Positions 1 to 6,605 of a stretch of DNA of 10,729 nucleotides are shown piece by piece. Below the pieces are notes generated by a model. It saw only the letters and a list, made by a program, of their open reading frames with translations. It was not told where the DNA came from and did not search any database. Position 1 is the stretch's first letter. Every line of letters begins with the position of its first letter. Origin of the DNA: an uncultured Coriobacteriia bacterium. GTDB lineage: Bacteria; Actinomycetota; Coriobacteriia; Coriobacteriales; QAMH01. Made by a program: the position numbers and the translations under genes. The stretch spans positions 1 through 10,729 of the forward strand of contig CASDTD010000297.1 in NCBI GenBank assembly GCA_949283445.1, in the 5' to 3' direction.

Positions 1-2
1 AC

Positions 3-605
3 CTCAGACTCTACTCGGAAGAAGACGAGGAACAGCTCTACCGAATCATCACGCTCAAATACCTCGGCTACTCGCTTGCGCAGATCAAGGACAGCGAACA
101 GACCGACGACATGGCGCGGCTTGCCGAAGCTCTGTCGAAACGATCAGCGCAGCTCGAGGAAACGAGCATCGAGACATTCCGCGATATCAACACGGTCCAC
201 GCACTACAGGCGCGTTTCGAGGGCAAAGACGTCATGTGGGGCTCCCTCGCATCAGCAATCGCCGACACGGAAAGCCACGAAGATGCCCTGTGGGCGACGC
301 TCGTCGACGGTGAGGAGAGCACCGCGCCCCTTTCCGTCGAGGAATTGAGCAGCTGGCGCAAGCTCATAGAGGAATCTATCGAGGCCATGCGGGCGGGAGC
401 AAGCCCGCAAGACCGCGAGGCGAAGGGACTGGCGTCGCGGTTTCTCGCATTGGGCGGCCTCGCCAGCGCTCCAAACGCCTTGCACCAGCTGGCCTGTCTA
501 CGTGGAGATGGCCCACGCCAGTATGACAGGGAGTTCTACACGGGCATCATGCGCCGTGTCTTGGCGTTTCTAGACGACGCTGCTGAATCTGGTGATTTCT
601 TTTAA
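3..605 (+). CDS. MerR-family transcriptional regulator, 5' end cut by window edge
   Basis: The open frame enters the window at base 3, so the true start and the first part of the DNA-binding domain lie upstream. The first visible residues (LRLYSEEDEEQLYRIITLKYLGYSLAQIK) match the second half of a MerR winged helix-turn-helix: the R-Y-Y-S/D-x-x-D wing, then the LGYSLAQIK helix. A charged coiled-coil-like stretch follows (MARLAEALSKRSAQLEETSIETF), as in the MerR dimerisation helix. About 120 C-terminal residues form an effector domain that I cannot assign; it resembles the helical TipAS-like class only loosely. There are no clustered cysteines of the metal-sensing type. The gene ends with TAA at 603-605, 124 bp before the flavodoxin start on the same strand, so it may regulate that gene. 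Family call is firm; effector and target are inference. Confidence 0.88.
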   Translation, partial: LRLYSEEDEEQLYRIITLKYLGYSLAQIKDSEQTDDMARLAEALSKRSAQLEETSIETFRDINTVHALQARFEGKDVMWGSLASAIADTESHEDALWATLVDGEESTAPLSVEELSSWRKLIEESIEAMRAGASPQDREAKGLASRFLALGGLASAPNALHQLACLRGDGPRQYDREFYTGIMRRVLAFLDDAAESGDFF

Positions 606-623
606 GTAACAAGTTGTCATTTA
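604..623 (+). promoter_or_regulatory. Candidate operator, copy 1 of a 20-bp imperfect palindrome
   Basis: AAGTAACAAGTTGTCATTTA matches the sequence at 678-697 at 17 of 20 positions. Its core TAACA-N3-TGTCA is a dyad with one mismatch. It begins inside the MerR stop codon, about 50-70 bp upstream of the expected flavodoxin transcription start. The binding protein is unknown. Confidence 0.5.
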
Positions 624-637
624 TTCATCTCTGGCAG

Positions 638-666
638 TTGACTTCATCCTGCCCTGGTTCTATTGT
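638..666 (+). promoter_or_regulatory. Likely sigma70-type promoter for the flavodoxin gene
   Basis: TTGACT (638-643) matches the -35 consensus at 5 of 6 positions. A 17-bp spacer separates it from TATTGT (661-666), which matches the -10 consensus at 4 of 6. Transcription would begin near 672-674, about 57 bp before the chosen start codon. The spacer has the ordinary 17 bp, not the 19-20 bp usual at promoters activated by MerR proteins. Confidence 0.55.
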
Positions 667-677
667 CGTCACATAAT

Positions 678-697
678 AAGTGACACGATGTCATTTA
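678..697 (+). promoter_or_regulatory. Candidate operator, copy 2 of the 20-bp palindrome
   Basis: AAGTGACACGATGTCATTTA contains the perfect dyad TGACA-CGA-TGTCA (681-693). It sits immediately downstream of the predicted start of transcription, where a bound repressor would block promoter clearance. The matching copy is at 604-623, 74 bp away. Confidence 0.55.
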
Positions 698-729
698 CAT
701 ACACAGTATGGACCAGGGAAAGGACTATC

Positions 730-1209
730 ATGGGAAAGACGTTAGTAGCATATTTCTCCGCCTCGGGCACGACGGAGCAAGTAGCTCAGGAACTGGTAGA
801 TGCCATCGGCGCAGACGCCTACGAAATTGCACCCGAACAGCCTTACACGTCCGCTGACCTCAACTGGAACGACAAGAAGAGCCGCAGCTCGGTTGAGATG
901 AACGACGAGACTTGCCGCCCCGCCATCAAGGACCATGTCGACGACATGGATGCCTACGATACTGTTTTCGTCGGCTTTCCCGTCTGGTGGTACGTCGAGC
1001 CGCGTATCATCGACACGTTCCTCGAGGCATACGATTTCTCCGGAAAGGTCATCGTCCCCTTCGCCACAAGCGGCGGAAGCGGGCTAGGCAAAGCTCCACA
1101 ACGCATGCAGCAGATAGCCGCAGGCTCCACAGTCACGCGCGGCAAGCTGCTCAACGGACGCCCCTCCAAGGATTCCCTGCGTTCTTGGGTAGAGAGCCTA
1201 AACCTGTAA
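730..1209 (+). CDS. Flavodoxin (short-chain FMN electron carrier)
   Basis: The product is a 159-residue cytosolic electron carrier expected to bind FMN. The N-terminus (MGKTLVAYFSASGTTEQVA) is the flavodoxin beta-strand plus phosphate-binding loop, S10-A-S-G-T-T-E. The segment DTVFVGFPVWWYVEPRIIDTFLEAYDFSGKVIVPFATSGGSGLG carries the G-F-P-V-W-W flavin-stacking region and the second flavin loop of the Flavodoxin_4 group. The ATG at 730 is preferred because GGGAAAGGA lies 6-7 bases upstream. An in-frame ATG at 688 would add 14 residues without homology and would start inside the palindromic operator. The gene stands alone downstream of a MerR regulator and has its own promoter. The physiological partner cannot be read from sequence; a role in redox stress is inference. 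Confidence 0.9.
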   Translation: MGKTLVAYFSASGTTEQVAQELVDAIGADAYEIAPEQPYTSADLNWNDKKSRSSVEMNDETCRPAIKDHVDDMDAYDTVFVGFPVWWYVEPRIIDTFLEAYDFSGKVIVPFATSGGSGLGKAPQRMQQIAAGSTVTRGKLLNGRPSKDSLRSWVESLNL

Positions 1210-1285
1210 CTTGACAACGTCGCGTGCGTGCAGAGTTTCCCTTTTACGGCTCGCCGCCCCATCGCATCTAATACCGCCAGCAAAC

Positions 1286-1338
1286 CCGCGAACGATTCAC
1301 GAGCAAATCGGCCTCGACTACTCGCGAATTGTTCGCGG
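1286..1338 (+). promoter_or_regulatory. Paired palindromes, also an 18-bp stem inverted repeat
   Basis: The right arm contains the perfect dyad CGCGAA-TTG-TTCGCG (1323-1337). The left arm contains CGCGAA-CGA-TTCACG (1287-1301), the same dyad with one mismatch. Because each arm is nearly self-complementary, the arms also pair with each other: 1286-1303 against 1321-1338 gives 16 Watson-Crick pairs, one G-U and one mismatch, around a 17-base loop. No T run follows, so a terminator is unlikely. The position upstream of the TATACT box at 1379 suggests two operator sites. Confidence 0.5.
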
Positions 1339-1378
1339 ATTCGTCTGCATAGCTCATTCCGAATCAGGAAATATCCAT

Positions 1379-1384
1379 TATACT
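1379..1384 (+). promoter_or_regulatory. Putative -10 box upstream of the phosphotransferase-like gene
   Basis: TATACT matches the -10 consensus at 5 of 6 positions. No good -35 hexamer lies 16-18 bp upstream (TTCCGA is the nearest). The 13 bases CTCATTCCGAATC (1353-1365) recur with one change before the TATACT box at 4171. The leader to the start codon would be about 35 bases. Confidence 0.4.
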
Positions 1385-1424
1385 TTCACCTATAAGGGAT
1401 ACCGTCCAGTAGATTGGGGCCGCC

Positions 1425-2501
1425 TTGATCCGCGATGAGGAACGTGCGAATCGTTATCTCAGGGAAAACGATGGCCTGCGAGACGCCCTCGGCATTGCCG
1501 AAGAAGCCGAACTCGTTGCACGGTCACTGGGCAGCGGCGAACACAACGAGAACTATCTGTTCACCGAACCTGACACCCAACGCGCATTCGTCCTGCGCGT
1601 CAACGTCCTCCCCCAGCCCTTCCACGAGAACCAGATCGCCTACGAATTCGCGGCCTTGCAAGAGCTCGAATCAAGTGGCTGCACGCCGCGCCCGCTGTAT
1701 CTTGACGACACGGGCGAATTCTTCGAATACGGCGCTCTAGTGGAAAGCTTCTGCGAAGGCGACCAGCTCGATTTCGACAACTTGCGCGCGGGCGATTTGC
1801 GCTGCGCGGCACAGCTCATGGCGAACCTGCATGCCATCGAACCCTCGCCGTCCTGCCCGCTCCACCGCCCGGCAGACCCTTTGCAGGAACTGCATGAGGA
1901 ATGCCTGGGGCGCTTCGAGTATTACCTGCATTCGGGTTATGAGGACAAGCGCGTCACCAGATGGATGGAACGCTACATCGACGCCGTGCAGCCCGCATTG
2001 AAAACCACCTGCGTCCCCGGCGACCTCCCCCACATCATCAACACGGAAACGCTCGCGTCTCATTTCCTCATACCGTCGAGCGCAGCAGAGGAAGCCGCAA
2101 AAGCGAAGGCGCATGGCAGCGGCCCGTTTTGCGTCCATCCCGGTTTCTTCGTCGATTGGGAACGCCCCATCATCGGGGAAGTCGCGCAGGACCTCGCCTT
2201 CTTCGTCTCCCCCGCCACGACCTTCTGGGACAGCGAGTATCTGTTTCCCCGAGAAGACATCGAGGGCTTTCTCGCCGATTACTGGCGTGCCGTCGACGGG
2301 CGTTTTGACACGGGCAATTTCGAAGAGCGTTTCTGGGCGTATTTCAAGATGTCGCTGTTTCGCAGCGCGATGTGGTGCTGCAAGGCCATCGCCCGCTACG
2401 CGAAAGCCGGGCAGGGGTACACGACCGAGAAAACGCAGGGCAAGTTGCCCATCTACCTTTCGGACGAGTTCAACGAGATGTTGCTCGAAACCTACTTCTA
2501 A
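1425..2501 (+). CDS. Aminoglycoside/choline phosphotransferase-fold protein with altered catalytic loop
   Basis: The product has 358 residues and the layout of the APH/choline kinase fold. The N-lobe shows a glycine-containing loop (GSGEHNENYLF, 36-46) and the strand AFVLRVN (54-60), where R58 stands in the ATP-site Lys/Arg position. The C-lobe carries VDWERP (243-248), equivalent to the metal-binding IDWE/DFG aspartate (D244), then the conserved AQDLAFFVSP. The usual HGDxxxxN catalytic loop is replaced by HIINTETLASHFLI (203-216): spacing puts E208 at the catalytic Asp and H213 at the metal-binding Asn. The TTG start is chosen because an in-frame TAG at 1410 closes the frame, no ATG or GTG lies between, and GGGG sits 5 bases upstream. 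The substrate is unknown; sugars, choline, amino alcohols or a non-kinase role are possible. It converges on the phosphatase gene. Confidence 0.78.
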   Translation: MIRDEERANRYLRENDGLRDALGIAEEAELVARSLGSGEHNENYLFTEPDTQRAFVLRVNVLPQPFHENQIAYEFAALQELESSGCTPRPLYLDDTGEFFEYGALVESFCEGDQLDFDNLRAGDLRCAAQLMANLHAIEPSPSCPLHRPADPLQELHEECLGRFEYYLHSGYEDKRVTRWMERYIDAVQPALKTTCVPGDLPHIINTETLASHFLIPSSAAEEAAKAKAHGSGPFCVHPGFFVDWERPIIGEVAQDLAFFVSPATTFWDSEYLFPREDIEGFLADYWRAVDGRFDTGNFEERFWAYFKMSLFRSAMWCCKAIARYAKAGQGYTTEKTQGKLPIYLSDEFNEMLLETYF

Positions 2502-3283
2502 ACCGGACGCGTGAGAGCCTGCCTGAACATCTCGCGTCGCGCGTCGTCGATGCCGAGCTGGTTTTTCACGAAGGCGTCCATGCCGCCGTAAAGCCGCTCG
2601 ACCTCTTCGTAGAACGCCTCGAGGTTCTCGGGGCGCGCACGGTGGTTCTCCGTCACTTCGCGCGCCATCTCCTCGTCGCCATAGCACAGGTACAGAAAGC
2701 GCTGATACACGCCCTCGATGTTCGCCTCGCGCGAGGCGTTCGTGAGCAGATAGTCTTCGAGTATCGTCTCGCGGCTCGCCCCGAGCACAGCAAGCACGAG
2801 CAGCGCCGTGATACCCGCGCGGTCCTTGCCGCCGCTGCAGTGAAAGTAGACCGCCTCCCCCTTCGCGGCGTATGCGAGCACCGCGTTTACCGCCGTGCGC
2901 ATCTGAGCGACTGTAAGCGGATTGGCCATCGCACGGTAGAAGTCGTCGGGGTCGCAGGCGAAATCGTGCCCTTTCATCCGGGTGTTGGGGATGGGCTTCT
3001 CGTATTCGACCCCCACCTCGTCTTTGTCGAAAAAGGGCACGAGCAGCTGGTCGGCACCGGGGATGTGCCGGTTGGGCTTTGTCTCCCGCTCCCAGCCGAC
3101 GCGCAAGTCGACGACATGGCGGATTCCACAGCGCTCGGACAAGACGGTAAGGTCGGCATCGGTGGCCTTCTGCAAATGGCTGCCCCGGTAGATGCGTCCG
3201 GGCACGACGACGCGTCCGCCCGAGACGGGAAGAGCTCCCAAGTCTCGGACGTTTTTCACACCTTGCAGTTCGATGACACGCAC
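2498..3283 (-). CDS. Tyrosine-protein phosphatase (dual-specificity-like, Y_phosphatase3 type)
   Basis: The product is a 261-residue cytosolic phosphatase. HCSGGKDRAG (148-157) is the CX5R phosphate-binding loop: C149 would be the nucleophile and R155 would bind phosphate. The start ELQGVKNVRDLGALPVSGG with RGSHL carries the N-x-R-D-L-G signature of the bacterial family that includes Listeria LipA and mycobacterial PtpB. HVVDLR (56-61) is the strand before the general-acid region. Substrates in this family include phosphotyrosine proteins and phosphoinositides, so the target is open. The GTG at 3283 is chosen because it lies just before the conserved N-terminus and 7 bp after the stop of the upstream fusion gene. 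No strong ribosome site precedes it, suggesting translational coupling. A longer frame to 3436 only overlaps the upstream gene. The TAG stop overlaps the TAA of the convergent gene. Confidence 0.85.
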   Translation of the reverse strand: MRVIELQGVKNVRDLGALPVSGGRVVVPGRIYRGSHLQKATDADLTVLSERCGIRHVVDLRVGWERETKPNRHIPGADQLLVPFFDKDEVGVEYEKPIPNTRMKGHDFACDPDDFYRAMANPLTVAQMRTAVNAVLAYAAKGEAVYFHCSGGKDRAGITALLVLAVLGASRETILEDYLLTNASREANIEGVYQRFLYLCYGDEEMAREVTENHRARPENLEAFYEEVERLYGGMDAFVKNQLGIDDARREMFRQALTRPV

Positions 3284-3290
3284 TGTTCGC

Positions 3291-3953
3291 TTATTCGACG
3301 ACGATTTTCTCGAAAAGCTCCTTGCCCACGCCACAGACGGGGCACTTGAAATCGTCGGGCAGCTCGTCGATGTACTCGATGTGTCCGCACAGCGTGCAGC
3401 GCCAGGCGATGCGCCCCTTGGGCTTCTCCGCCGCATCGGCCGCCTCCTGCGCCGTGTAGCTGGATGCCTTCGGCGGCGTCTTGCCGCCCTTCACCTGGTG
3501 ATAATACGCATAGGTCATCGGCTCGGCACCATCGAACGCCTCGGCATGCTCTACCTCGCCAATGAACAGAATGTGCGTGCCCAGGTCGACTTGCTCAACC
3601 ACGCGCACCGAAAAACGCGCCGCCACATGTTCGGCAACGTACGGGATACCGGCCTCGTCGACATCGGATGCGCATTCCGCAAACTTGTCCGTCTCAGCGC
3701 TCGTCTTGAACCCGAAGGTGCCGATGAGCTCCATGGGCGCGTCTTGCGAAAGCACAACCGCGGCGAAGCGGCCCGCCTTCTGTATGACGCCCGTCGTCGC
3801 GTTCTCCTTGTTCACCGCCACGCTCACCTGCGCGGGATTGGACGTGACCTGCGCGAACGTGTTGACTACACAGCCCGCCTGCGTGCCCTCGGCCTGCGCA
3901 GACACGATGTACAGACCGTAGCTCAGGCTCCGAAACGCCTTCTTGTCGAACAT
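3291..3953 (-). CDS. hrb: Flavin reductase-rubredoxin fusion (high molecular weight rubredoxin type)
   Basis: The product has 220 residues in two parts. Residues 1-160 form a flavin reductase-like FMN-binding domain (MFDKKAFRSLSYGLYIVSA, then GCVVNTFAQVTSNPAQVSVAVNKEN and GTFGFKTS), as in flavoredoxins and Hrb proteins. After an alanine-rich linker (about 160-182) comes a compact rubredoxin, WRCTLCGHIEYIDELPDDFKCPVCG, with iron ligands C186, C189, C204 and C207. In Moorella thermoacetica, Hrb passes electrons from NADH to the A-type flavoprotein FprA for NO and oxygen reduction; the same job here is inference, since no FprA gene is in view. The ATG at 3953 follows GAGGGAG about 6 bases upstream; an upstream in-frame start at 4010 adds 19 unrelated residues. 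It leads a two-gene operon with the phosphatase and diverges from the nucleoside hydrolase. Confidence 0.9.
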   Translation of the reverse strand: MFDKKAFRSLSYGLYIVSAQAEGTQAGCVVNTFAQVTSNPAQVSVAVNKENATTGVIQKAGRFAAVVLSQDAPMELIGTFGFKTSAETDKFAECASDVDEAGIPYVAEHVAARFSVRVVEQVDLGTHILFIGEVEHAEAFDGAEPMTYAYYHQVKGGKTPPKASSYTAQEAADAAEKPKGRIAWRCTLCGHIEYIDELPDDFKCPVCGVGKELFEKIVVE

Positions 3954-3993
3954 GGGAACTCCCTCTTCAGAAGAATCAACGTATGGTTTCGCA

Positions 3994-3999
3994 AGTATA
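3994..3999 (-). promoter_or_regulatory. Putative -10 box for the hrb-phosphatase operon
   Basis: On the minus strand the bases 3999 to 3994 read TATACT, 40 bp before the ATG at 3953. No convincing -35 hexamer is seen at the right distance, so this rests on the -10 match and its position in a divergent intergenic region. Confidence 0.35.
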
Positions 4000-4170
4000 C
4001 CGTCTTGCACGCGAAACGCAGACGACGAAAGCGCGCCCGTCGGCTATAAGTTCCCATGCGCCGCCTGACACTGTCGGCAATGCCAGCCTCGCAAGCGGTG
4101 ACGCCGACCATCCCACCTGCAGGATACACCGGCGCCAGTATGCCTCATTTCGAATCCGCTCAAAATGCGT

Positions 4171-4176
4171 TATACT
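4171..4176 (+). promoter_or_regulatory. Putative -10 box for the nucleoside hydrolase operon
   Basis: TATACT matches the -10 consensus at 5 of 6 positions. It follows CTCATTTCGAATC (4144-4156), a near copy of the sequence at the same place before the phosphotransferase-like gene. A classic -35 is absent (TTTCGA with a 17-bp spacer is the best). Transcription would start near 4183, about 50 bases before the GTG. Confidence 0.45.
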
Positions 4177-4187
4177 GGAATGTTGCA

Positions 4188-4198
4188 TATCGACGATA
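4188..4198 (+). promoter_or_regulatory. Small perfect palindrome downstream of the -10 box
   Basis: TATCG-A-CGATA is a perfect 11-bp dyad placed about 5-15 bases after the predicted start of transcription of the nucleoside operon, a typical place for a repressor operator. It is short, so chance is possible. Confidence 0.3.
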
Positions 4199-4232
4199 CA
4201 AAGCCGATTGGGACGAACAGAGGAGAGGAACC

Positions 4233-5174
4233 GTGACGAAGAAGATCATCCTCGATTGCGACCCCGGTCATGATGACGCCGTCGCAATCCTGCTCGCGTT
4301 GGGCAACCCGGAAATCGAGTTGTTGGGCGTGACCACCGTCGGGGGCAACCAGGCTCTGGACAAGGTAACCTACAACGCGCGCGCCGTGCTCGAGAAGGCG
4401 CATGCAACCGACATCCCCGTGTACGCCGGCTGCGACCGCCCGCTCGTGCGTCCGCAGGAAGTCGCCGCCTCCATTCACGGCGAGACCGGCCTGGACGGCG
4501 TCGAGCTGCCCGTGCCCACACGTCCGCTGGAGGACATGCACGCGGTGAACTACATCGTCGACACCATCATGGCGTCCGAGCCCGGCACCATCACGCTCGT
4601 GCCCACCGGCCCGCTCACCAACATCGCCTTGGCCTGCCGTCTGGAACCGAGAATCGTCGAGCGCGTCAAGGAAGTCGTGCTCATGGGCGGCGGCTACCAC
4701 GAGGCGAACTGGAGCGCCGTGGCCGAGTTCAACATCAAGGTCGACCCGGAGGCCGCGCATATCGTGTTTAACGAATCGTGGCCGCTCACCATGGTTGGCC
4801 TGGACCTGACGCACCAGGCGCTGTGCACCCCTGCGGTCCAGCAGCGCATCGAGGGCATCGGCACGCCGCTTGCCACCTTCGTCAGTGGTCTCATGGACTT
4901 CTTCCGCAAGACCTACCAGGACAACCAGGACTTCGTCGACCCGCCCGTGCACGACCCTTGCACGGTCGCCTACCTCATCGACCCCTCTGTCGTAGCCACG
5001 CGCCGCTGCCCGCTCGACGTGGAAATCCACAGCGAGCTGACGCTGGGCATGACGGTCGCCGACCTGCGCGGACCGGAGCCTGCGGCCGATGAATGCAACA
5101 CGCAAGTAGCCACCGAGCTCGATTTCGACAGGTTCTGGGACCTCGTCTGCGACGCGATTGAAAGGATTGGGTAG
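4233..5174 (+). CDS. Inosine-uridine-preferring type nucleoside hydrolase
   Basis: The product has 313 residues, the usual length of the family, and is predicted cytosolic. It cleaves the N-glycosidic bond of ribonucleosides to give free base and ribose. The N-terminus IILDCDPGHDDAVAILLAL carries the DxDxxxDD calcium-site signature (D8, D10, D14, D15). GTITLVPTGPLTNIAL and EVVLMGGGY are the second conserved block. PPVHDPCTVAYLID supplies H240 and D241, matching the active-site histidine and last calcium ligand of the family. Purine or pyrimidine preference cannot be judged by eye. The GTG at 4233 is chosen because AGAGGAGAGG lies just upstream and the conserved domain begins four residues later; the frame back to 4056 has no homology. 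It starts an operon with the transporter 6 bp downstream. Confidence 0.93.
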   Translation: MTKKIILDCDPGHDDAVAILLALGNPEIELLGVTTVGGNQALDKVTYNARAVLEKAHATDIPVYAGCDRPLVRPQEVAASIHGETGLDGVELPVPTRPLEDMHAVNYIVDTIMASEPGTITLVPTGPLTNIALACRLEPRIVERVKEVVLMGGGYHEANWSAVAEFNIKVDPEAAHIVFNESWPLTMVGLDLTHQALCTPAVQQRIEGIGTPLATFVSGLMDFFRKTYQDNQDFVDPPVHDPCTVAYLIDPSVVATRRCPLDVEIHSELTLGMTVADLRGPEPAADECNTQVATELDFDRFWDLVCDAIERIG

Positions 5175-5180
5175 AGTTTC

Positions 5181-6599
5181 ATGTCCGACACGAAAGAGAA
5201 AACGCTCGACGAGGGCGGCAAGTCCATCGTCGCCCTGATGGCAGCGCTGCTCGTCGCCATCTTCGCCTTCCAGCTGAACGCCTCTATGCTCTCGCCGGCG
5301 CTCACCACGATGGAGCACGAGCTGCACACCACCGCCGTTGAAATCGGCAACACGCAGACGGTGTTCTTCACCGCCGCCGCGCTGTTCTCGCTGTTCCTCC
5401 CGCGCCTGGCCGACCTCGTGGGCCGCAAGAAGGTGCTGTGCGGCATGCTTGCCATCACGGGCATCGGCTGCATCGTGAGCGCCGCCGCCCCCAACGTCAC
5501 CGTGCTGCTCATCGGCCGCATCATGCAGGGCGTGGCGGGCCCGGTCGTCCCCATGTGCCTGATCATGCTGCGCAACCAGGTGACGCAGGAAGCGCGCTAC
5601 ACGCGCCTCATGGCGATTCTCACCTCCGTCAACGGCGGTATCGCCGGCGTCGACGCCATCTTGGGCGGCTGGCTCGCCGGCAACTTCGGCTTCCGCTCGG
5701 TGTTCATCACCATGGCCGTCGTCGCAGCGCTCGCCGTCTTGCTCGTGGCGCTCTGCTCCAAGGAGAGTACCGCTGAAGAGACCCCGAAGATGGACTGGGC
5801 CGGCGTCGTCACGCTGGGCATCGCGTTTCTGGCGGCCTACCTGGCCATCAACGAGATTCAGAAGCTCGCCGCCGCCAACTGGCCGATGGTCGCCGTTTTG
5901 GTCGTCGTCGCAGCCGTGTTCTTCGTGATCTTCTGGAACGTCGAGAAGAAAAAGAAGGCGCCGATGGTCACGACGCATTACCTGCGCCAGCGTCGCACCT
6001 GGGGCCTGCTGCTCACCACGCTGCTCACCATGACGGGCGTCTTCGCCATCATGAACGGCGTCGTGCCGGCTATCGCGCAGGACGAGGCCATGGGCGTGAA
6101 CATGGGCGCGGACATCGTCTCGTTCGCCACGCTCACTCCCTATGCGCTGCTCGGTCTGGTCTTCGGCCCGGTAGCCGGCGTGCTGGCGAGCAAGTTCGGT
6201 TACCATAAGGTGCTGCGCGCCGGTCTTGTCGTGAGCATCCTGGGCGCTGCGTTCGGCATCTTCGTCGCCAACTCCCCCAGCGTCGCCGTGCTCGTCGTCA
6301 TCTCCGTCGTCTTGGGCATCTCCTACGCTGGCACCGCCAACATCATGCTCAACGGCCTGGGCATCGTGCTCTCGCCCAGGGACAACCCCGGTTACCTGCC
6401 CGGCATGAACGCCGGCGCGTTCAACCTGGGCGCGGGCCTGAGCTACGCAGTGCTCTACGCCGCCATGAACGCCGTGACCGCCGCAAGCGGTGCAGCCGCG
6501 GGTTATTCCGCCGCCATGATCGCCGGCGGCGTCCTGTTGGTTCTGGCACTGCTGTCCTCGCTGCTCATCCCGAAGGAAGCGGACGCCGACAACAGCTAA
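5181..6599 (+). CDS. Major facilitator superfamily transporter, probable nucleoside permease
   Basis: The product is a 472-residue inner-membrane protein with many hydrophobic helices: the first at about 15-37, then near 60-75, 86-104, 107-130 and onward to 445-463. The total is 12 to 14. The loop RLADLVGRKKV (75-85) is MFS motif A. GGIAGVDAILGGWLAGNFGFRSVF (152-175) corresponds to the end of helix 5 in DHA2-like drug:proton antiporters. A basic loop VEKKKKAPM (254-262) marks a cytoplasmic segment between the halves. The ATG at 5181 lies 6 bp after the hydrolase stop with GGGTAGAG upstream, so the two are almost surely co-transcribed. By sequence alone it would be called a generic DHA2-like exporter. 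Import of nucleosides is inferred from the hydrolase before it and the ribokinase after it. Confidence 0.88.
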   Translation: MSDTKEKTLDEGGKSIVALMAALLVAIFAFQLNASMLSPALTTMEHELHTTAVEIGNTQTVFFTAAALFSLFLPRLADLVGRKKVLCGMLAITGIGCIVSAAAPNVTVLLIGRIMQGVAGPVVPMCLIMLRNQVTQEARYTRLMAILTSVNGGIAGVDAILGGWLAGNFGFRSVFITMAVVAALAVLLVALCSKESTAEETPKMDWAGVVTLGIAFLAAYLAINEIQKLAAANWPMVAVLVVVAAVFFVIFWNVEKKKKAPMVTTHYLRQRRTWGLLLTTLLTMTGVFAIMNGVVPAIAQDEAMGVNMGADIVSFATLTPYALLGLVFGPVAGVLASKFGYHKVLRAGLVVSILGAAFGIFVANSPSVAVLVVISVVLGISYAGTANIMLNGLGIVLSPRDNPGYLPGMNAGAFNLGAGLSYAVLYAAMNAVTAASGAAAGYSAAMIAGGVLLVLALLSSLLIPKEADADNS

Positions 6600-6605
6600 T
6601 GACGG

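Noticed and set aside
1286..1338. Actinobacterial LexA (SOS) box reading of the palindromes
   Set aside because: The SOS box needs GAAC-N4-GTTC; here the half-sites are CGCGAA and TTCGCG with a 3-base spacer.
1211..1438. 75-codon open frame between flavodoxin and phosphotransferase-like genes
   Set aside because: It has a TTG start without a ribosome site, overlaps the next gene, and runs through the paired palindromes and promoter.
1737..2687. Minus-strand open frame of 316 codons opposite the phosphotransferase-like gene
   Set aside because: It is a shadow of high-GC coding sequence and runs through the end of the phosphatase gene in another frame. It shows no family features.
2372..3349. 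Plus-strand open frame of 325 codons opposite the phosphatase
   Set aside because: The opposite strand has an intact catalytic motif and family signatures; this frame has none.
3192..4049. Plus-strand open frame of 285 codons opposite the rubredoxin fusion
   Set aside because: It is very rich in Arg and Leu, and the minus strand clearly encodes the four-cysteine rubredoxin.
4056..4232. N-terminal extension of the nucleoside hydrolase
   Set aside because: The extra residues show no homology, the region holds the promoter-like TATACT, and the GTG at 4233 has a strong ribosome site right before the conserved domain.
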